Shown here piece after piece: positions 9,401 to 19,400 of a stretch of DNA of 64,000 nt (its first letter is position 1; every line of letters starts with the position of its first letter). The position numbers and the translations under genes are program-made. The stretch is from Lytechinus pictus (Eukaryota > Echinodermata > Echinoidea > Temnopleuroida > Toxopneustidae). The notes under the pieces are model-generated. The model had not been told where the DNA came from. It did no database searches and saw nothing but the letters and a program-made list of their open reading frames with translations. The stretch is from NCBI RefSeq assembly GCF_037042905.1, contig NC_087251.1:43091373-43155372 (forward strand). The letters are read 5' to 3'.

Positions 9401-11816
9401 ACCAAAAACTTTTTGGAATTTTAGAGTTATATTCACTTAAATTTCATTTTATCCTAAAATATTATGAATATATTCTAGAAATTGAGGCACAGGAAATACT
9501 ATTTTTTTGCATGATAAATCGAGTGCGTAGCTTTAGGACCCCTTCTACATCGGGTGGCGAAATCAAGGTGTTCGGAAAGGGAAATTATAAGATGGCAAAT
9601 ATAGCGATCTTAAACGCTTATATATAAGCGTCGAAATTTGTAGCCATCTCCTTGTATTAGTCTATATTATACGACGTGTCAAATTGTAGCGAACTAGTTC
9701 GCTATTTCCAGATCTCCTCTATATATATATACACGACGGGAAATTGTAGCGAACTAGTTCGCTATTTTCCAGATCTCCTCTATATACATACGACGGGAAA
9801 TTGTAGCGAACTAGTTCGCTATTTCCAGATCTCCTCTATATATATATATACACGACGGGAAATTGTAGCGAACTAGTTCGCTATTTTCCAGATCTCCTGT
9901 ATATACATACGATGGGAAATTGTAGCGAACTAGTTCGCTATTTTCCAGATCTCCTGTATATATATATACACGACGGGAAATTGTAGCGAACTAGTTCGCT
10001 ATTTTCCAGATCTCCTATATATACATACGATGGGAAATTGTAGCGAACTAGTTCGCTATTTTCCAGATCTCCTCTTAACGACGGGAAATTGTAGCGAACT
10101 AGTTCGCTATTTTCCAGATCTCCTCTATATACATACGATGGGAAATTGTAGCGAACTAGTTCGCTATTTTCCAATTCTCCTCTATGTATACGATGGGAAA
10201 TTGTAGCGAACTAGTTCGCTATTTTCCAGATCTCCTCTATATATATATACACGACGGGAAATTGTAGCGAACTAGTTCGCTACAATTTCCCGTCGTATGT
10301 ATATAGAGGAGATCTGGAAAATAGCGAACTAGTTCGCTACAATTTCCCATCGTATGTATATAGAGGAGATCTGGAAAATAGCGAACTAGTTCGCTACAAT
10401 TTCCCGTCGTTAAGAGGAGATCTGGAAAATAGCGAACTAGTTCGCTACAATTTCCCATCGTATGTATATACAGGAGATCTGGAAAATAGCGAACTAGTTC
10501 GCTACAATTTCCCGTCGTGTATATATATATAGAGGAGATCTGGAAAATAGCGAACTAGTTCGCTACAATTTCCCATCGTATACATAGAGGAGAATTGGAA
10601 AATAGCGAACTAGTTCGCTACAATTTCCCATCGTATGTATATAGAGGAGATCTGGAAAATAGCGAACTAGTTCGCTACAATTTCCCGTCGTTAAGAGGAG
10701 ATCTGGAAAATAGCGAACTAGTTCGCTACAATTTCCCATCGTATGTATATATAGGAGATCTGGAAAATAGCGAACTAGTTCGCTACAATTTCCCGTCGTG
10801 TATATATATATAGAGGAGATCTGGAAAATAGCGAACTAGTTCGCTACAATTTCCCATCGTATGTATATACAGGAGATCTGGAAAATAGCGAACTAGTTCG
10901 CTACACGCTACAATTTCCCGTCGTGTATATATATATAGAGGAGATCTGGAAATAGCGAACTAGTTCGCTACAATTTGACACGTCGTATAATATAGACTAA
11001 TACAAGGAGATGGCTACAAATTTCGACGCTTATATATAAGCGTTGAAGATCGCTATATTTGCCATCTATAAAATACCGGTTCGGAAAACACGGCGGGATT
11101 TTCGTATTAGTGAGTTTTGCGATATTTTCTTCTTGGTTAATGATCTTTAGAATGTTTGCCACAAATTAGTGAAAGATATTTGTTGAAATATTAAAATTGG
11201 GATAGTTTTTATTGTTTGAAAACAAAGTGCGTAGCTTTTAGGTCCCCCCATCATACATGATTTAGAATTAGAGCTAGGCCTAGAAGGCTAGATCTTTTAG
11301 AAGGAAAGTAGAAATCTCGGGGGTGAAAGTTTCAGGTTTTGGCTTCCATTGTGTGGGTCTATGGGATAGAAGGCCTGGCTTCGTACGAGAGTGACCTTAC
11401 GTTAGTAAATGATTTTTACTCTCTAACTTTGAAGCCGCCTGGCTACCCCATCCTAAATAATTATGCAATTCTGTTAACCATCATCATTTTTTCAATTTGC
11501 ATTTTTATTTTTTAATGGAAATATTCAACATTTATACTAAGGAAATAAACACGATTTTTATTTGATTCAATTATTTTTTGTTGTTGGCCACTTTACTCTA
11601 ACGTTACATGTAAATTAAAGAAAAACATCAATGACGATACGAGTTTACCCTAACTTTATCCTGACCGGAATAACAACTGATCTTTGTTCACATTCATAGC
11701 GTGTTATATTTTTTGGAGAAATTGCAATCAATTATTTAGTTATTATTGAATGAAGCAATTTAAAGGAAACTTACCTTCGCAACTTTGGGAACTTTACTTT
11801 TGCTAGAAGAAGCCAT
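193..11816 (-). CDS. CRNKL1: CRNKL1, crooked-neck-like pre-mRNA splicing factor, N-terminal five exons (partial gene)
   Basis: Encodes the HAT-repeat scaffold protein of the Prp19-associated (NTC) core of the catalytic spliceosome (yeast Clf1/Syf3), which acts in the nucleus. Coding exons in transcript order are 11816-11775, 3317-3228, 2087-1933, 1164-1081 and 434-193, giving about 204 residues that join in frame. Recognition rests on stretches very close to the human protein as I remember it: [41 protein letters not shown] and [14 protein letters not shown]. Four HAT-type segments are visible, with the W-x2-Y pattern near residues 80 ([10 protein letters not shown]), 114 ([10 protein letters not shown]), 148 ([10 protein letters not shown]) and 181 ([10 protein letters not shown]). 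The remaining several hundred residues lie beyond the left edge. Introns 1 to 4 are GT-AG; intron 5 appears to be AT-AC. CFAP61 lies head-to-head 1.45 kb upstream. Identity is near certain; the last splice site is less so. Confidence 0.95.
194..1080. repeat. CRNKL1 intron 4 with decayed repeat sequence
   Basis: This interval runs from exon 5 across intron 4 (435-1080). A GC-richer block at 575-650 (GCAGCCGCTGTGCAGCGCC) looks like a fragment of a dispersed repeat. Positions 705-1050 resemble, with many changes, the internal part of the TTAA-flanked element described at 39821-40526 (same order of GCCAAA-TTCATAAA, TTTCCA-TTGAAAAAA and AATTAGCATAA-like motifs). No gene is seen in the intron. Confidence 0.35.
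1081..1164 (-). CDS. CRNKL1: CRNKL1 coding exon 4
   Basis: 84 bases encode [20 protein letters not shown] and then KYAEMEM, the second HAT motif. It sits between a CCACAG acceptor and a GTAAGT donor and is too short to stand out as an open reading frame. It joins exons 3 and 5 in frame (AA|A, Lys). Confidence 0.93.
1165..1932. other. CRNKL1 intron 3, AT-rich, nothing recognised
   Basis: 768 bases of AT-rich sequence with poly-A and poly-T runs and no persuasive coding potential, RNA gene or transposon end. Confidence 0.6.
1933..2087 (-). CDS. CRNKL1: CRNKL1 coding exon 3
   Basis: 155 bases encode residues 45-96 ([20 protein letters not shown] and on to the first HAT motif [10 protein letters not shown]). 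The acceptor is ACAG and the donor GTAAGG. The last codon (CG|A, Arg) is split. Confidence 0.95.
2151..2377. mobile_element. Foldback (MITE-like) element with imperfect 25-bp terminal inverted repeats
   Basis: The left end (TTTCATGAAGAGTTTTGTCAG...) and the right end (...TCACTGACAAAACACTTCTTC) are inverted copies. The middle repeats the theme (CACTGGCTAA, AGTAGCTTATAACATCT). Copies with the same TGTTTCAT and AGTAGCTTATAACA motifs occur at 63343-63470, so this is a dispersed non-coding family. Confidence 0.65.
2745..3056 (-). mobile_element. tRNA-derived SINE, minus strand
   Basis: On the minus strand it starts with a tRNA-like head (GCCGTGGTGTAGCGGTTCTG, then a B box GTTCGAATCC-like site near 3000), followed by the body motif CACTTTGCCACTCTCACCCA and a 3' part ending in GCGCTATATAAATGAC and AT-rich repeats. 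It matches the copies at 25206-25567 and 41776-42128. It is a SINE, not a tRNA gene, because no acceptor-stem pairing is kept and the body continues for more than 200 bases. Confidence 0.8.
3228..3317 (-). CDS. CRNKL1: CRNKL1 coding exon 2
   Basis: Ninety bases (residues 15-44, starting [15 protein letters not shown]) between a CAG acceptor and a GTAAG donor. This is the most conserved N-terminal block of the family. Phase 0 on both sides, so skipping it would keep the frame. Confidence 0.95.
3380..3769. mobile_element. Small DNA transposon (MITE) with GGGGTTAGTTGGAA termini
   Basis: TTGGGGTTAGTTGGAA at 3380-3395 is inverted as TTCCAACTTACCCCAA at 3754-3769. A third, internal copy (CTGGGGTTAGTTGGAAC) lies at 3711-3727. 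There is no transposase. Sits in CRNKL1 intron 1. Confidence 0.65.
3919..4215. mobile_element. Truncated copy of the TTAA-flanked CCCTAAATAGACTGGG element family
   Basis: Begins AACCCTTATCAAACTGGGG with a G/C-run stem, then GTCACTATGCTGTCGCGCG and CTGACTTTTTACTTTCAAGTC. These are the diagnostic blocks of the family whose complete copies are at 7362-8113, 30498-30984 and 39821-40526. The far terminus is missing. Confidence 0.7.
4480..5880. repeat. Divergent copy of the repeat family also seen at 33916-35550
   Basis: The stretch 5420-5680 (GATATAACCTTGTTCTCAGT, CTCCATGTGTGGCAAAATA, GGCTTATTTT, AATAGAGGGCG) is collinear with 34900-35200 (GATATAACCTTGTCCTCAGT, CTCCTGTGTGGTGAAATA, GGCTTATTTT, AATAGAGGGCA). 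Upstream are a GC-rich hairpin (GCTCCGGCCCGC / GCGGGCCGGAGC, 5325-5385) and a CGGCCATTTTG site near 5085. The ends are not defined by a clear inverted repeat. No coding sequence is recognised. Confidence 0.45.
6211..6480. repeat. Perfect 270-bp palindrome (135-bp arms, no spacer)
   Basis: AACCAGATCACAATG at 6211 is mirrored as CATTGTGATCTGGTT ending at 6480. Every base checked between them pairs, with the centre at CATATATATG (6341-6350). Both strands therefore translate to the same open frame, which is a by-product of the symmetry. Zero mismatches imply a very recent event or an assembly fold. Confidence 0.9.
6482..6585. repeat. Cluster of GTTTTAAAAC palindromes
   Basis: Several copies of GTTTTAAAAC or close variants (GTTTTAAAC, GTGTTTTAAAACA, GCGTTTTAAAACAC) directly follow the 270-bp palindrome. 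A second cluster of the same kind (ACGTTTTAAAACG) is at 8610-8700. The two may be remnants of one repeat split by later insertions. Confidence 0.6.
7362..8113 (-). mobile_element. TTAA-flanked CCCTAAATAGACTGGG element, near full length
   Basis: Starts TTAACCTAGATAGACTGGG and ends CCCAGTCTTTTTAGGGTTAA, so the ends are inverted copies ending in TTAA. Just inside each end are GC stems (GACGGGGGCC; GGGGGGCTGAATCAGCCCC). Inside are AATTGGCACATGCATTACCC and GCAGATTTATCGCGAAAA. Orientation is opposite to the 39821 copy. A further 80-bp piece (AAATTAAGCTTGAACCCC) is repeated at about 8274-8358. Confidence 0.7.
8610..8700. repeat. Second cluster of GTTTTAAAAC-type palindromes
   Basis: ACGTTTTAAAACG, ACGTTTTAAAACA and AAAAACGTTTTTT repeats, like those at 6482-6585. 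No coding potential. Confidence 0.55.
9033..9105. promoter_or_regulatory. 19-bp-arm hairpin followed by a YY1-like motif
   Basis: TGTACTTCCCCAACGTTAC (9033-9051) is perfectly inverted at 9067-9085 around a GC-rich loop (GGACGCGAGCGTCGC). Ten bases downstream is AAGATGGCGGC (9095-9105), the YY1 consensus. This may be an element promoter or simply a transposon end. No gene downstream is recognised. Confidence 0.4.
9233..11249. mobile_element. Composite TIR element with GGGGTCCTAAAGCTACGC ends, enclosing a palindromic satellite
   Basis: GGGGTCCTAAAGCTACGC at 9234-9251 is inverted at 9525-9542 (a 310-bp unit), and again, with one extra T, at 11229-11249. A second direct GGGTCCTAAAGCTA follows at 9252. 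Between 9543 and 11228 lies the large palindromic satellite. The simplest reading is a small non-autonomous DNA transposon whose larger relative carries the palindrome. A target duplication is not evident. Confidence 0.55.
9591..11066. repeat. Large inverted repeat built of about 22 satellite units of 48-65 bp
   Basis: Each unit has an 18-bp palindrome TAGCGAACTAGTTCGCTA, then TTTTCCAGATCTCCTC, a variable TA-rich linker, and CGACGGGAAATTG. About ten units run forward (9676-10273). The array then flips at 10273/10274 inside ATTGTAGCGAACTAGTTCGC..., and about twelve run in reverse to 10980. Outer flanks (GATGGCAAATATAGCGATCTT at 9591 and its inverse at 11046-11066; CGCTTATATATAAGCG on both sides) continue the symmetry. 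The right arm has about two extra units. The repeated SELVRY-type peptides read from either strand are symmetry by-products. Confidence 0.92.
11775..11816 (-). CDS. CRNKL1: CRNKL1 coding exon 1
   Basis: Forty-two bases encode [14 protein letters not shown], followed directly by a GTAAGT donor. The ATG at 11816-11814 is chosen because it opens the only frame that joins exon 2 and because KVPKVAK resembles the start of the human protein. Phase 0 at the 3' end. Confidence 0.88.
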
Positions 11817-13267
11817 GTTTATGATAGTATGAGCGTCAAGACCATGAAAATCGTCGATTAGTTTCAAGTTTTTTCAGTTTTTTTTCCTCGGAAGCGAATC
11901 TACAAAAAGCAGTTAGACGGAGATGGCGCTTTGAAATATGGCTTGTTCGAGTAAATAAAAAACTAAAAAGGTATTAAAATATTCATAACTCTTACATGCA
12001 TTCATAACCTCTAAATCGTAGCCATAAAAATATTAAAAAAGATAAATTTAATTTTTTGTACAAGATTTTATTATTTTTTAAATATGTAGTTGTATTTTTT
12101 TAGTCACATAATTAAGAGTTTTGTTGCCATAGAGCTACCGCCGCTAAAAATATGCTAGATCTCACCCTTTAATTTTTTTTCACGGATCGAACACAATTTT
12201 GTAGAAGTTAAGAATAAGGGTGTGTATGTTATTTCATATAATGAATTCAATATAATGTCCTTGTGTATTGATTTCTGTTTGTGTATGCGTGATTTTGAAT
12301 ATTAATAAATGTGAATAAAAACCTTGTGAAAGAATGGAATGTTTGAATTAACCGACCGTGGACGTCGCGTCGACAGTCTCAGAGAGTGCCAGTCGGGGCC
12401 CGTGACCGCGCGTGTGCTTGCTTCCCGCCGCTGCTGGTGTCTGGACTGTCTATGCCATTGGAGTGTCGTGATCGTGCGACTCCCACCCAGGCCAAGGACC
12501 TAACTTGAGAAGGCCGCAGAGCTCAACCAAGTTAAGATCCCTTAAACCGGTCAAGAAGAGCGACTGGGGGCGGGGCAGGGGAGCCGGGAGGGGAGGTTCA
12601 AAATCATGAAATTATCATCAGTTAAACTTTAATGTTGAGAAAGTTCTTTTCAAAAAAAAAAAATCCCCCAATTTGGCCAATATTGGCAAAAAACATTGGC
12701 ATCCGTCAGCCGTCAACCGTCAACTGTCTAGATCTACCTCGGGCGATGGTTCGTGTAGGCTCCACTAAGTTGCACTTCAGTCTTCACTACCGCTACCCTC
12801 CGCTACACCTAACAGTTACATGTACCTGAACCTTCAGGTAATATAGCGGAGGGTAGCAGTAGCTAGTGAAGCGTAGTGGAGCCTATATACGAACTATCGC
12901 CTGAAGTAGCATCCATCATGATCCAGTACGTAAGCAGCTCATGTCGGAGTCGATGTTATATTTATTCAGATCCAAATTATGTTCTTTGACTTGGTTGGCG
13001 TGATCATGCCCTGTTTCGGTGGGTCAGCATCGAAGTTTAATTTCACTCGTTCGTATCTCTAATATTTAACTTTTTTTGTTAGTAAATTCTTGAAGCTGTG
13101 GACAACGTGTGTTCACTAAAAATAACGATGGGTTTCCTCATTCTCATAATAGACTAGAATTATTTCTAAGACTTATGTTCCTTTCTCAGTGACACATAGA
13201 ATAGGCCTACACAGCTATCACCTGGTAATCAATCTGAATCTCTTTAGTCTTGCAGGAAAAAGTAAAA
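11817..13267. promoter_or_regulatory. Shared upstream region of the head-to-head genes CRNKL1 and CFAP61
   Basis: 1451 bases separate the two start codons. It contains a GC-rich, CpG-containing block at 12345-12600 with an SP1-type GC box (GGGGGCGGGGC, 12566-12576), an RFX X-box half site GTTGCCAT at 12123-12130 (expected near ciliary genes, but only a half match), and a foldback repeat at 12741-12901. The CFAP61 5' UTR must include an upstream exon, since the first coding exon follows an acceptor (TTGCAG, ending 13255). The exact start sites cannot be placed. Confidence 0.55.
12741..12901. mobile_element. Foldback element in the shared promoter region
   Basis: GGCGATGGTTCGTGTAGGCT at 12742 is inverted as AGCCTATATACGAACTATCG near 12880-12900. 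The arms continue inward (CTTCACTACCGCTACCCTCC / GGAGGGTAGCAGTAGCTAGT). The loop is about 30 bases. Confidence 0.7.
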
Positions 13268-13413
13268 ATGGCTACTGTTGTCCAGTCAGCAGATGGACCG
13301 ACCGAAGTGATCAATGCTAGACGAACAGAATCACTTGATGCTCCAAATATCCTGAAGCTGGTTACCAAATCAACTCAGCCACAGTTCGGATTGGTGGATG
13401 TTGTGAATATCAT
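13268..13413 (+). CDS. CFAP61: CFAP61 coding exon 1
   Basis: Residues 1-49, [20 protein letters not shown] onward. Exon starts at 13256 after TTGCAG; donor GTAAGC. RRTESLD matches the family N terminus. Confidence 0.92.
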
Positions 13414-16400
13414 GTAAGCATTTCACATTTATGAATGTAATAATAAAAATAATAACAATGATGATGTATGTTTTTGTATAGTGCTATCACATTGTATCAT
13501 GTTAAATAAATTCAGTGATTTTTTTATTTTGTTCATTCAGTTTCGATCGGTAGGTTTACATGTTTGTTTACTTTCTTCCAAGGTGCTGACACTCAAAGTG
13601 CTACAAGGAATAAAGCTTTATTACAATGCATTGGGTTTTATTAGAAGCCACACACAATAACTAAGAAATATCATCAGTCATGGCTTTTCTTGGGAATCAA
13701 TATCAATATTGAAACTGATAGCCTTGATGGGGAAAGTCTGAGAATGTCAATGTTGATAAAGAATTCTACAGAAAGACAATTATCTGTTTACTACTACCTA
13801 TTATATGTACAGTAAAATATCCGATCATTGAGCTCATTGATCTATTGCTCCATAATAGTCTTCAACAGACCAAGCTTTGAATGTGTTATCTTGTACATGT
13901 ACCAGTACCTGAAGTCCATTAAAATAAAAGAAATTATAAAATATGGTGTAAAATTTCATGGCCTTGAAAAGAATGGGAATAATCTGAGAGAAAATGGAAC
14001 AAAATGAATGAAATCTTGTATACATTTGAATTTCTGAACACAACTTGCATTCACATATTTCATTATTTTGTGAAGATGTCAGACAGGAATTATACTTTAT
14101 TTACTTACATTCTTGTTTCACATTACATTTTTGCTTCACATACAGTGAAAAAGCAGTCCTGGCAGTGACCCTCAACAATGAAAGAGAAGACATCCTTGCC
14201 CATGCTGCGTTCTTTGACTATCCTAACGTGGATTCTGTAGATCACGGGGAATGGCAACAATGGCTCAATACATACTATGATACAGAAGCATGCACAGTAA
14301 GTTCATCATACGTGGTGTAAAATGGAGAAAATTACACGGGGGCTTGAGGCGATTTTGCCACCAAAAAGCTCAAAAGAGGCCTAGAAACTCAGAAAAGAGC
14401 CTTGGAAATCTCCATTCATTGCAATAATAAAGCTAATCCAAGGTTGCAGAATTAGAAATTCATTAAAAAAAGTAGCCCCCAAAATAAAACAAAATTGCCT
14501 GATGTAGAATGGTTCATTAAGCATCTGTTTTATCTCATTATACCAGTGCCTACTTCAAGCAAATTTATCTCACAAAAAAAATTCTTCACTATTTGGTTTA
14601 TGTGTGCTTACAGTTATATACATGTATTGATGATGATGTGAATGATGGATATCCAGATCTTTCTCAAAGAAATGAAACCATTTATATATTAGATATATAT
14701 ATTGGGAATGTGTCTGAAATGTGTATGTGCTTTGAATTGATGATCATATTCGTGAAATGTCCAAGTGCCAGTGGTTAACAGAAGCATTATGTTTCGAGTC
14801 ATTTGCCAATAATCCTTTTTTTTTATAATAAAGTTAAATGTGAAATATGTCCAGTTATCTGCAAGACATGATGATACTTCATTAGGGAAGTGTGTGTGTT
14901 ATTTTGTTCACAGCCCTTGAACACACTGTTTCTACATTACTTTGTGGCCAAACCTGCATTTGCCCATGGGAGTGCTAAAGAGATCATTAGGTAAGTTCAT
15001 CATTTTAAAGCATTTAGCCTCTCTTGTAAAATACCTGTTATTGAGGATACTTTAACTTGTTTAACCTAGCATTTTCCAAATTATGTGGACATATGTTTCA
15101 CCTTTAAAGAGTTGTGATATATATCAGTATTCTTTTCACTTTGATTTTTTTCTGATACATTACCTAATACATCCTTCTATCATTTAATGAAGAATGCATG
15201 TAAATCAAGGAGCTGTAGTGAAAGAATGGAAGATGTGGGGGCGTGGTACTCTAGTGGTTACGAATCTCGTCTTTCAATCTGAGGGACGTGGGTTCGAATC
15301 CCAATCAAGGTGTGTTTTCTTTCAGCAAGAAATTTGCCCTCATTGTGCTGCACTCAACCCAGGTGAGGTGACTGGGCACCCAGTAGAATCAATACCTTGA
15401 ATGTACTGAGCGCTGAAAGGCAGCTCAAGCTAAAGCTGGGGGTAATAATAATTATACATAATGCACCCCGGAACAGATTATTTGTAGATAGCTGGCGCTA
15501 TTTAAATGCCTATTATTATTATTATCATCATTATTATTGAGGATAGATGTATAATGAAACCCTGTTATTCGTAAAGTTTCATTTTTTTCAGCAAAGCCAT
15601 TAAACACAGCTGCCATAGGTTTACTACCTATCTTTTCAAAAGAAAAAAATACATATATACAGTATATTCCATTCTTAGCAATGCAAAATTATATTATTAT
15701 ATTAAAGCCAGTTCAAACCAGCATGCTTGTATAGCGCCACATCAAGTCCTCAACTACTCAAATCAATGCTTTAAAGTTTACCCACACTGCAACATTCTGA
15801 GAAGCTTAGTCTTCTGATATCGTCTCACTTGAATAATAACGCACTATTACATTCACTACCTGGGTCCCGTTGCATGAAAGTTACCATCCAATGGTAATTA
15901 CCATGATGACGCTGATCAACAGCCAATCAAAATCAAGGATTTCAGCAAAGTTCCCATTGAATGGTACCATAATAGTAACTTTTTATGCAACAAGACACTG
16001 TTGCATTGTTACCAAGTAGCCAAATAAATACATTTCCGTCAAAACATTTTGTTTCTCTTTACAAGTGAAATTCCAGGCTGATTTAATCTCTATTATTTCT
16101 AGGTTTTTGAAAAGGTAAATTTTGAGACACAAACTCAATGAGGGGCCACATTTACAGCGGTATTTCAGTCTGCTCTCACTTTAACAAAGATTGAACCATA
16201 TCTATAGTATTAAACAATGCTAATTCCACATGTTTAGGGAGGAATTAGTCTTTTTTTCACTTGACAATAAGGAGAAAATTAGAATATTTCATATAATGAA
16301 ATACCAAAGAAATAGTGAGTGATTGAAATCATAGTCTCCTCATTTGCATACCAGCCAGGATGTGCATATAACTGTTATGTGAAATTAAGCGAAACTTTAA

Positions 16401-19400
16401 AAAGTCATAACTTACATTACATCCAATTTCGATGAAATTTTCAGTGTTATGCTTGCTGGATTTTTCTCTTTTTATTCAAATCAACTTTTTGTTGGGATGG
16501 ACTTGTCCTTTAAGTTTCATCACTTCGTTGACTATATATGCCTTTGTATTGCTCCAGGACTGTATTCAATGCCGTGCCAGACATCCACTTCCTGTATGTA
16601 GTGTTACCTACTGGTGTAGCTCCGGAGTCTGCTTTAGGAGATAACTTCAGTCCTATGGTCCTCAAGGATGAGAACAAACCCCTCGAGGGATACACTGTCT
16701 ATGTTTGCCATCGACATGATCACTGTCCGGAGCTCTTTGTGAGAAAAGCAAGGTAATATATCACTTTTCATTAAAAAGTATATTTCATTTACACATCTAA
16801 TGCGTTCCCAAAATTTGAGAGGAAAAGTTAAAAATGAGAATCGGTTAAGTTTTACATTTAAGAAGTTGCATTCAATATGACCTCAACTGGAAACTCTGCT
16901 ACATGAGTAGCAAGCTTCCACCCATATTTTAATCAAAAACTTTAGTCAGTACAGTCGTGATATTGCCCCTGTTTTTGAATACCTCTTTCAGATTTTCAAA
17001 GTAAAGAAACTGAAGTGAACGTGGCAGGAAAAAGGGGCCAGGGTGGACTTCACCTTATAGCCATGTCAAGACTGATTGAGACTTCAGAAGTTCATTTTGA
17101 TTGTTCTATTAAAGATGAATAGATTATAATCAGTCTCATTTGAGCATCTGAATGTTAAATTGTATGTTCAAATATTTCTCACACCCTTTGTCAACAAATT
17201 ACAAGTTGCATCTCTGTCTGTAATTACATCAATCTCTTTTATTTTAGCATCATTGTATTTAAATCCCTTTTACGTCATGTTTTTACATACTTTGCATATC
17301 TTGATGCAAGCAAAACTAGCATTGTGACAAAGCTGTCTATCTCTTTTTCCTATTATTTCAGAGTTGAAGACCATGATGACTTGACGCCAATCTTCAACCG
17401 TCAGAGTGATATGCTGAATACAACCTATGGAAGCTACTTCTTGGCTGAATTAATAGAATCTCAAGATGAGAATAACCAAGCAATAATTGTAGAGGTATGC
17501 ATTTATCCCATTTGCATATTCCCCAAAAATATTTGAATGGCTCTATTACTTATACGTTCCTGCGGTCATGGTCTAGTGGTTTTGAATCTTGTCTTTCAAT
17601 TAGAGGGTTGTGGGTTCGAATCCTAGCCATTGCATACTTTCCTCCAGCAAGAAATTTACCCCCATCGTGCAGCGCTCAACCCAGGTGAGATGAATGAGTA
17701 CCAGACAGGATTAAATTCCTTGAATGCACTAAGCGCTGGTACGGCAGCTGGAGCAGGGTAACAATAAAAGTTTATAAAGTTAAAAGATTATATCTAGATA
17801 GATGGTACTATACAAATGCCTATGGGCAATTCCACAGGTTGGTGGACATGAGCTTAAAAATTCAAATTCAATATTTTCTTGAATTCTTTAATACTTTAAG
17901 TCCTTCATGCATGATAGTTTCAGGAACAAGAAATAAAAAGTTTATTTTCATATGTATACTTTGGAAAAAAATGGTCAAAATTTGTGTCTTCCATTCTGTA
18001 CCAAAATACAAGAAAAATAGTGAAAAATGAAATATGCCTTATTACCATTTTGTTATTGCAACAACATACCACTTTATATATTTCTGAAGTTTAGAAGAGT
18101 CAAATTACCTAAAATACACAACAGCTTTTCAAGTAAATTTGTAGTACTCATTCAAAAAATGAATATTGCAACCTGCTCAGGTGATGTAACGTGAGTAACC
18201 GAAAAAACTGACTTTGTTTGCTGAGAGAAAAATTCTTCACAGTTAATTGGTGGGATTTTAAATTCTCTTCCTTCAAACAATCTTTGACACTGATGACTAT
18301 CAAAATCATTAAAAAGTACAATTTTTTATAAAAATGATGAAGAAAAACTGTAACGTGAGTAACTTTGTAACGTGAGTAACCAGTAAAAATTATGCAGTTA
18401 GGTAACATTTTCTGTGGGATGTCAAGTTTTAAGTCTCATGGTGAGTTGTGAAGTTATTTTTGATTAATTAAAAGCAAAATGAGGGTACACCTCTTTGATG
18501 TTACTCTTTGTTCATCAAAATATCAGTGGTCATACAATCACACAAAAAATTGAATATTAGTAGAAGTATTCACAATGTGAGAGTGCATTAGTAAGACTTG
18601 GTTTCAATTAACCAAACTTTAAAGAGTGTTCGAACAACACATTGAATGTCCTTACCTGTAACCCTATCTACATGTAGGCTGGGGTATTTTGGGAGTTAAT
18701 ATGGCCCGGGGGGGGGGGGGGGTGGGGCCTCCCAGGCCCCCCTTGAGATCTCGGCCATTGGCCACACGATCACGCCGAAAATTTGCACGCAGGTTGTCTT
18801 GGACATAATCTACAATACTATACAGTAATTTATGCAAATTGGTATTAAGCAATTATGCTAATTTATGCATAATTAGTAAGCAAAATCATACTTTTCCCTC
18901 TTACATGTACTCCCTAATAAAGCTCCAATTGTTCCAATTTTTTGTATAAAATCTCTTTTTGATGTTCCTAGCAATGAATTTTACACACATTATTGAATTT
19001 CTAATGACATTTGTGTTGTTAACCATACATGGACAAAATGTAACGTGAGTAACTGTAACGTGAGTAACCATATTATCTGCACCCCAAGTAAAAACCATGT
19101 GTTCTTTATTTTTTTAATTATGTACAAAGTTTGTCTCCCTAATATACTTCTTAGAAATGGATATAATCAACTTTCATAAAAGCCTTGTATGAGGAGACTT
19201 TTCACTTATGTCGACTTTTCATTTTATGCATGTCCAAATCATGTAACGTGAGTAACCGACACATTCCAAAGATTTGCCAGGAGCATAATAAAATTTCCCA
19301 AGTTTTGTTTTTATACAAAGGATAGTCAGACTGTGTACTTTGTTGTGATAAGGAGATGTTTAGTTCCTATCAATAATAATGGAGTTACAGCTCCAAGTAT

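Noticed and set aside
9938-10813. Open frames with repeated SELVRY peptides
   Set aside because: They appear on both strands because the satellite is palindromic and lacks stops; no other coding signal.
9676-10980. CRISPR-like array of regularly spaced repeats
   Set aside because: Units are palindromic satellite with AT linkers that repeat themselves, flip orientation at the centre and lie in an animal intron; no unique spacers or cas genes.
12345-12600. Ribosomal or other structural RNA in the GC-rich block
   Set aside because: No rRNA or snRNA signature recognised; GC box and location fit a promoter CpG block better.
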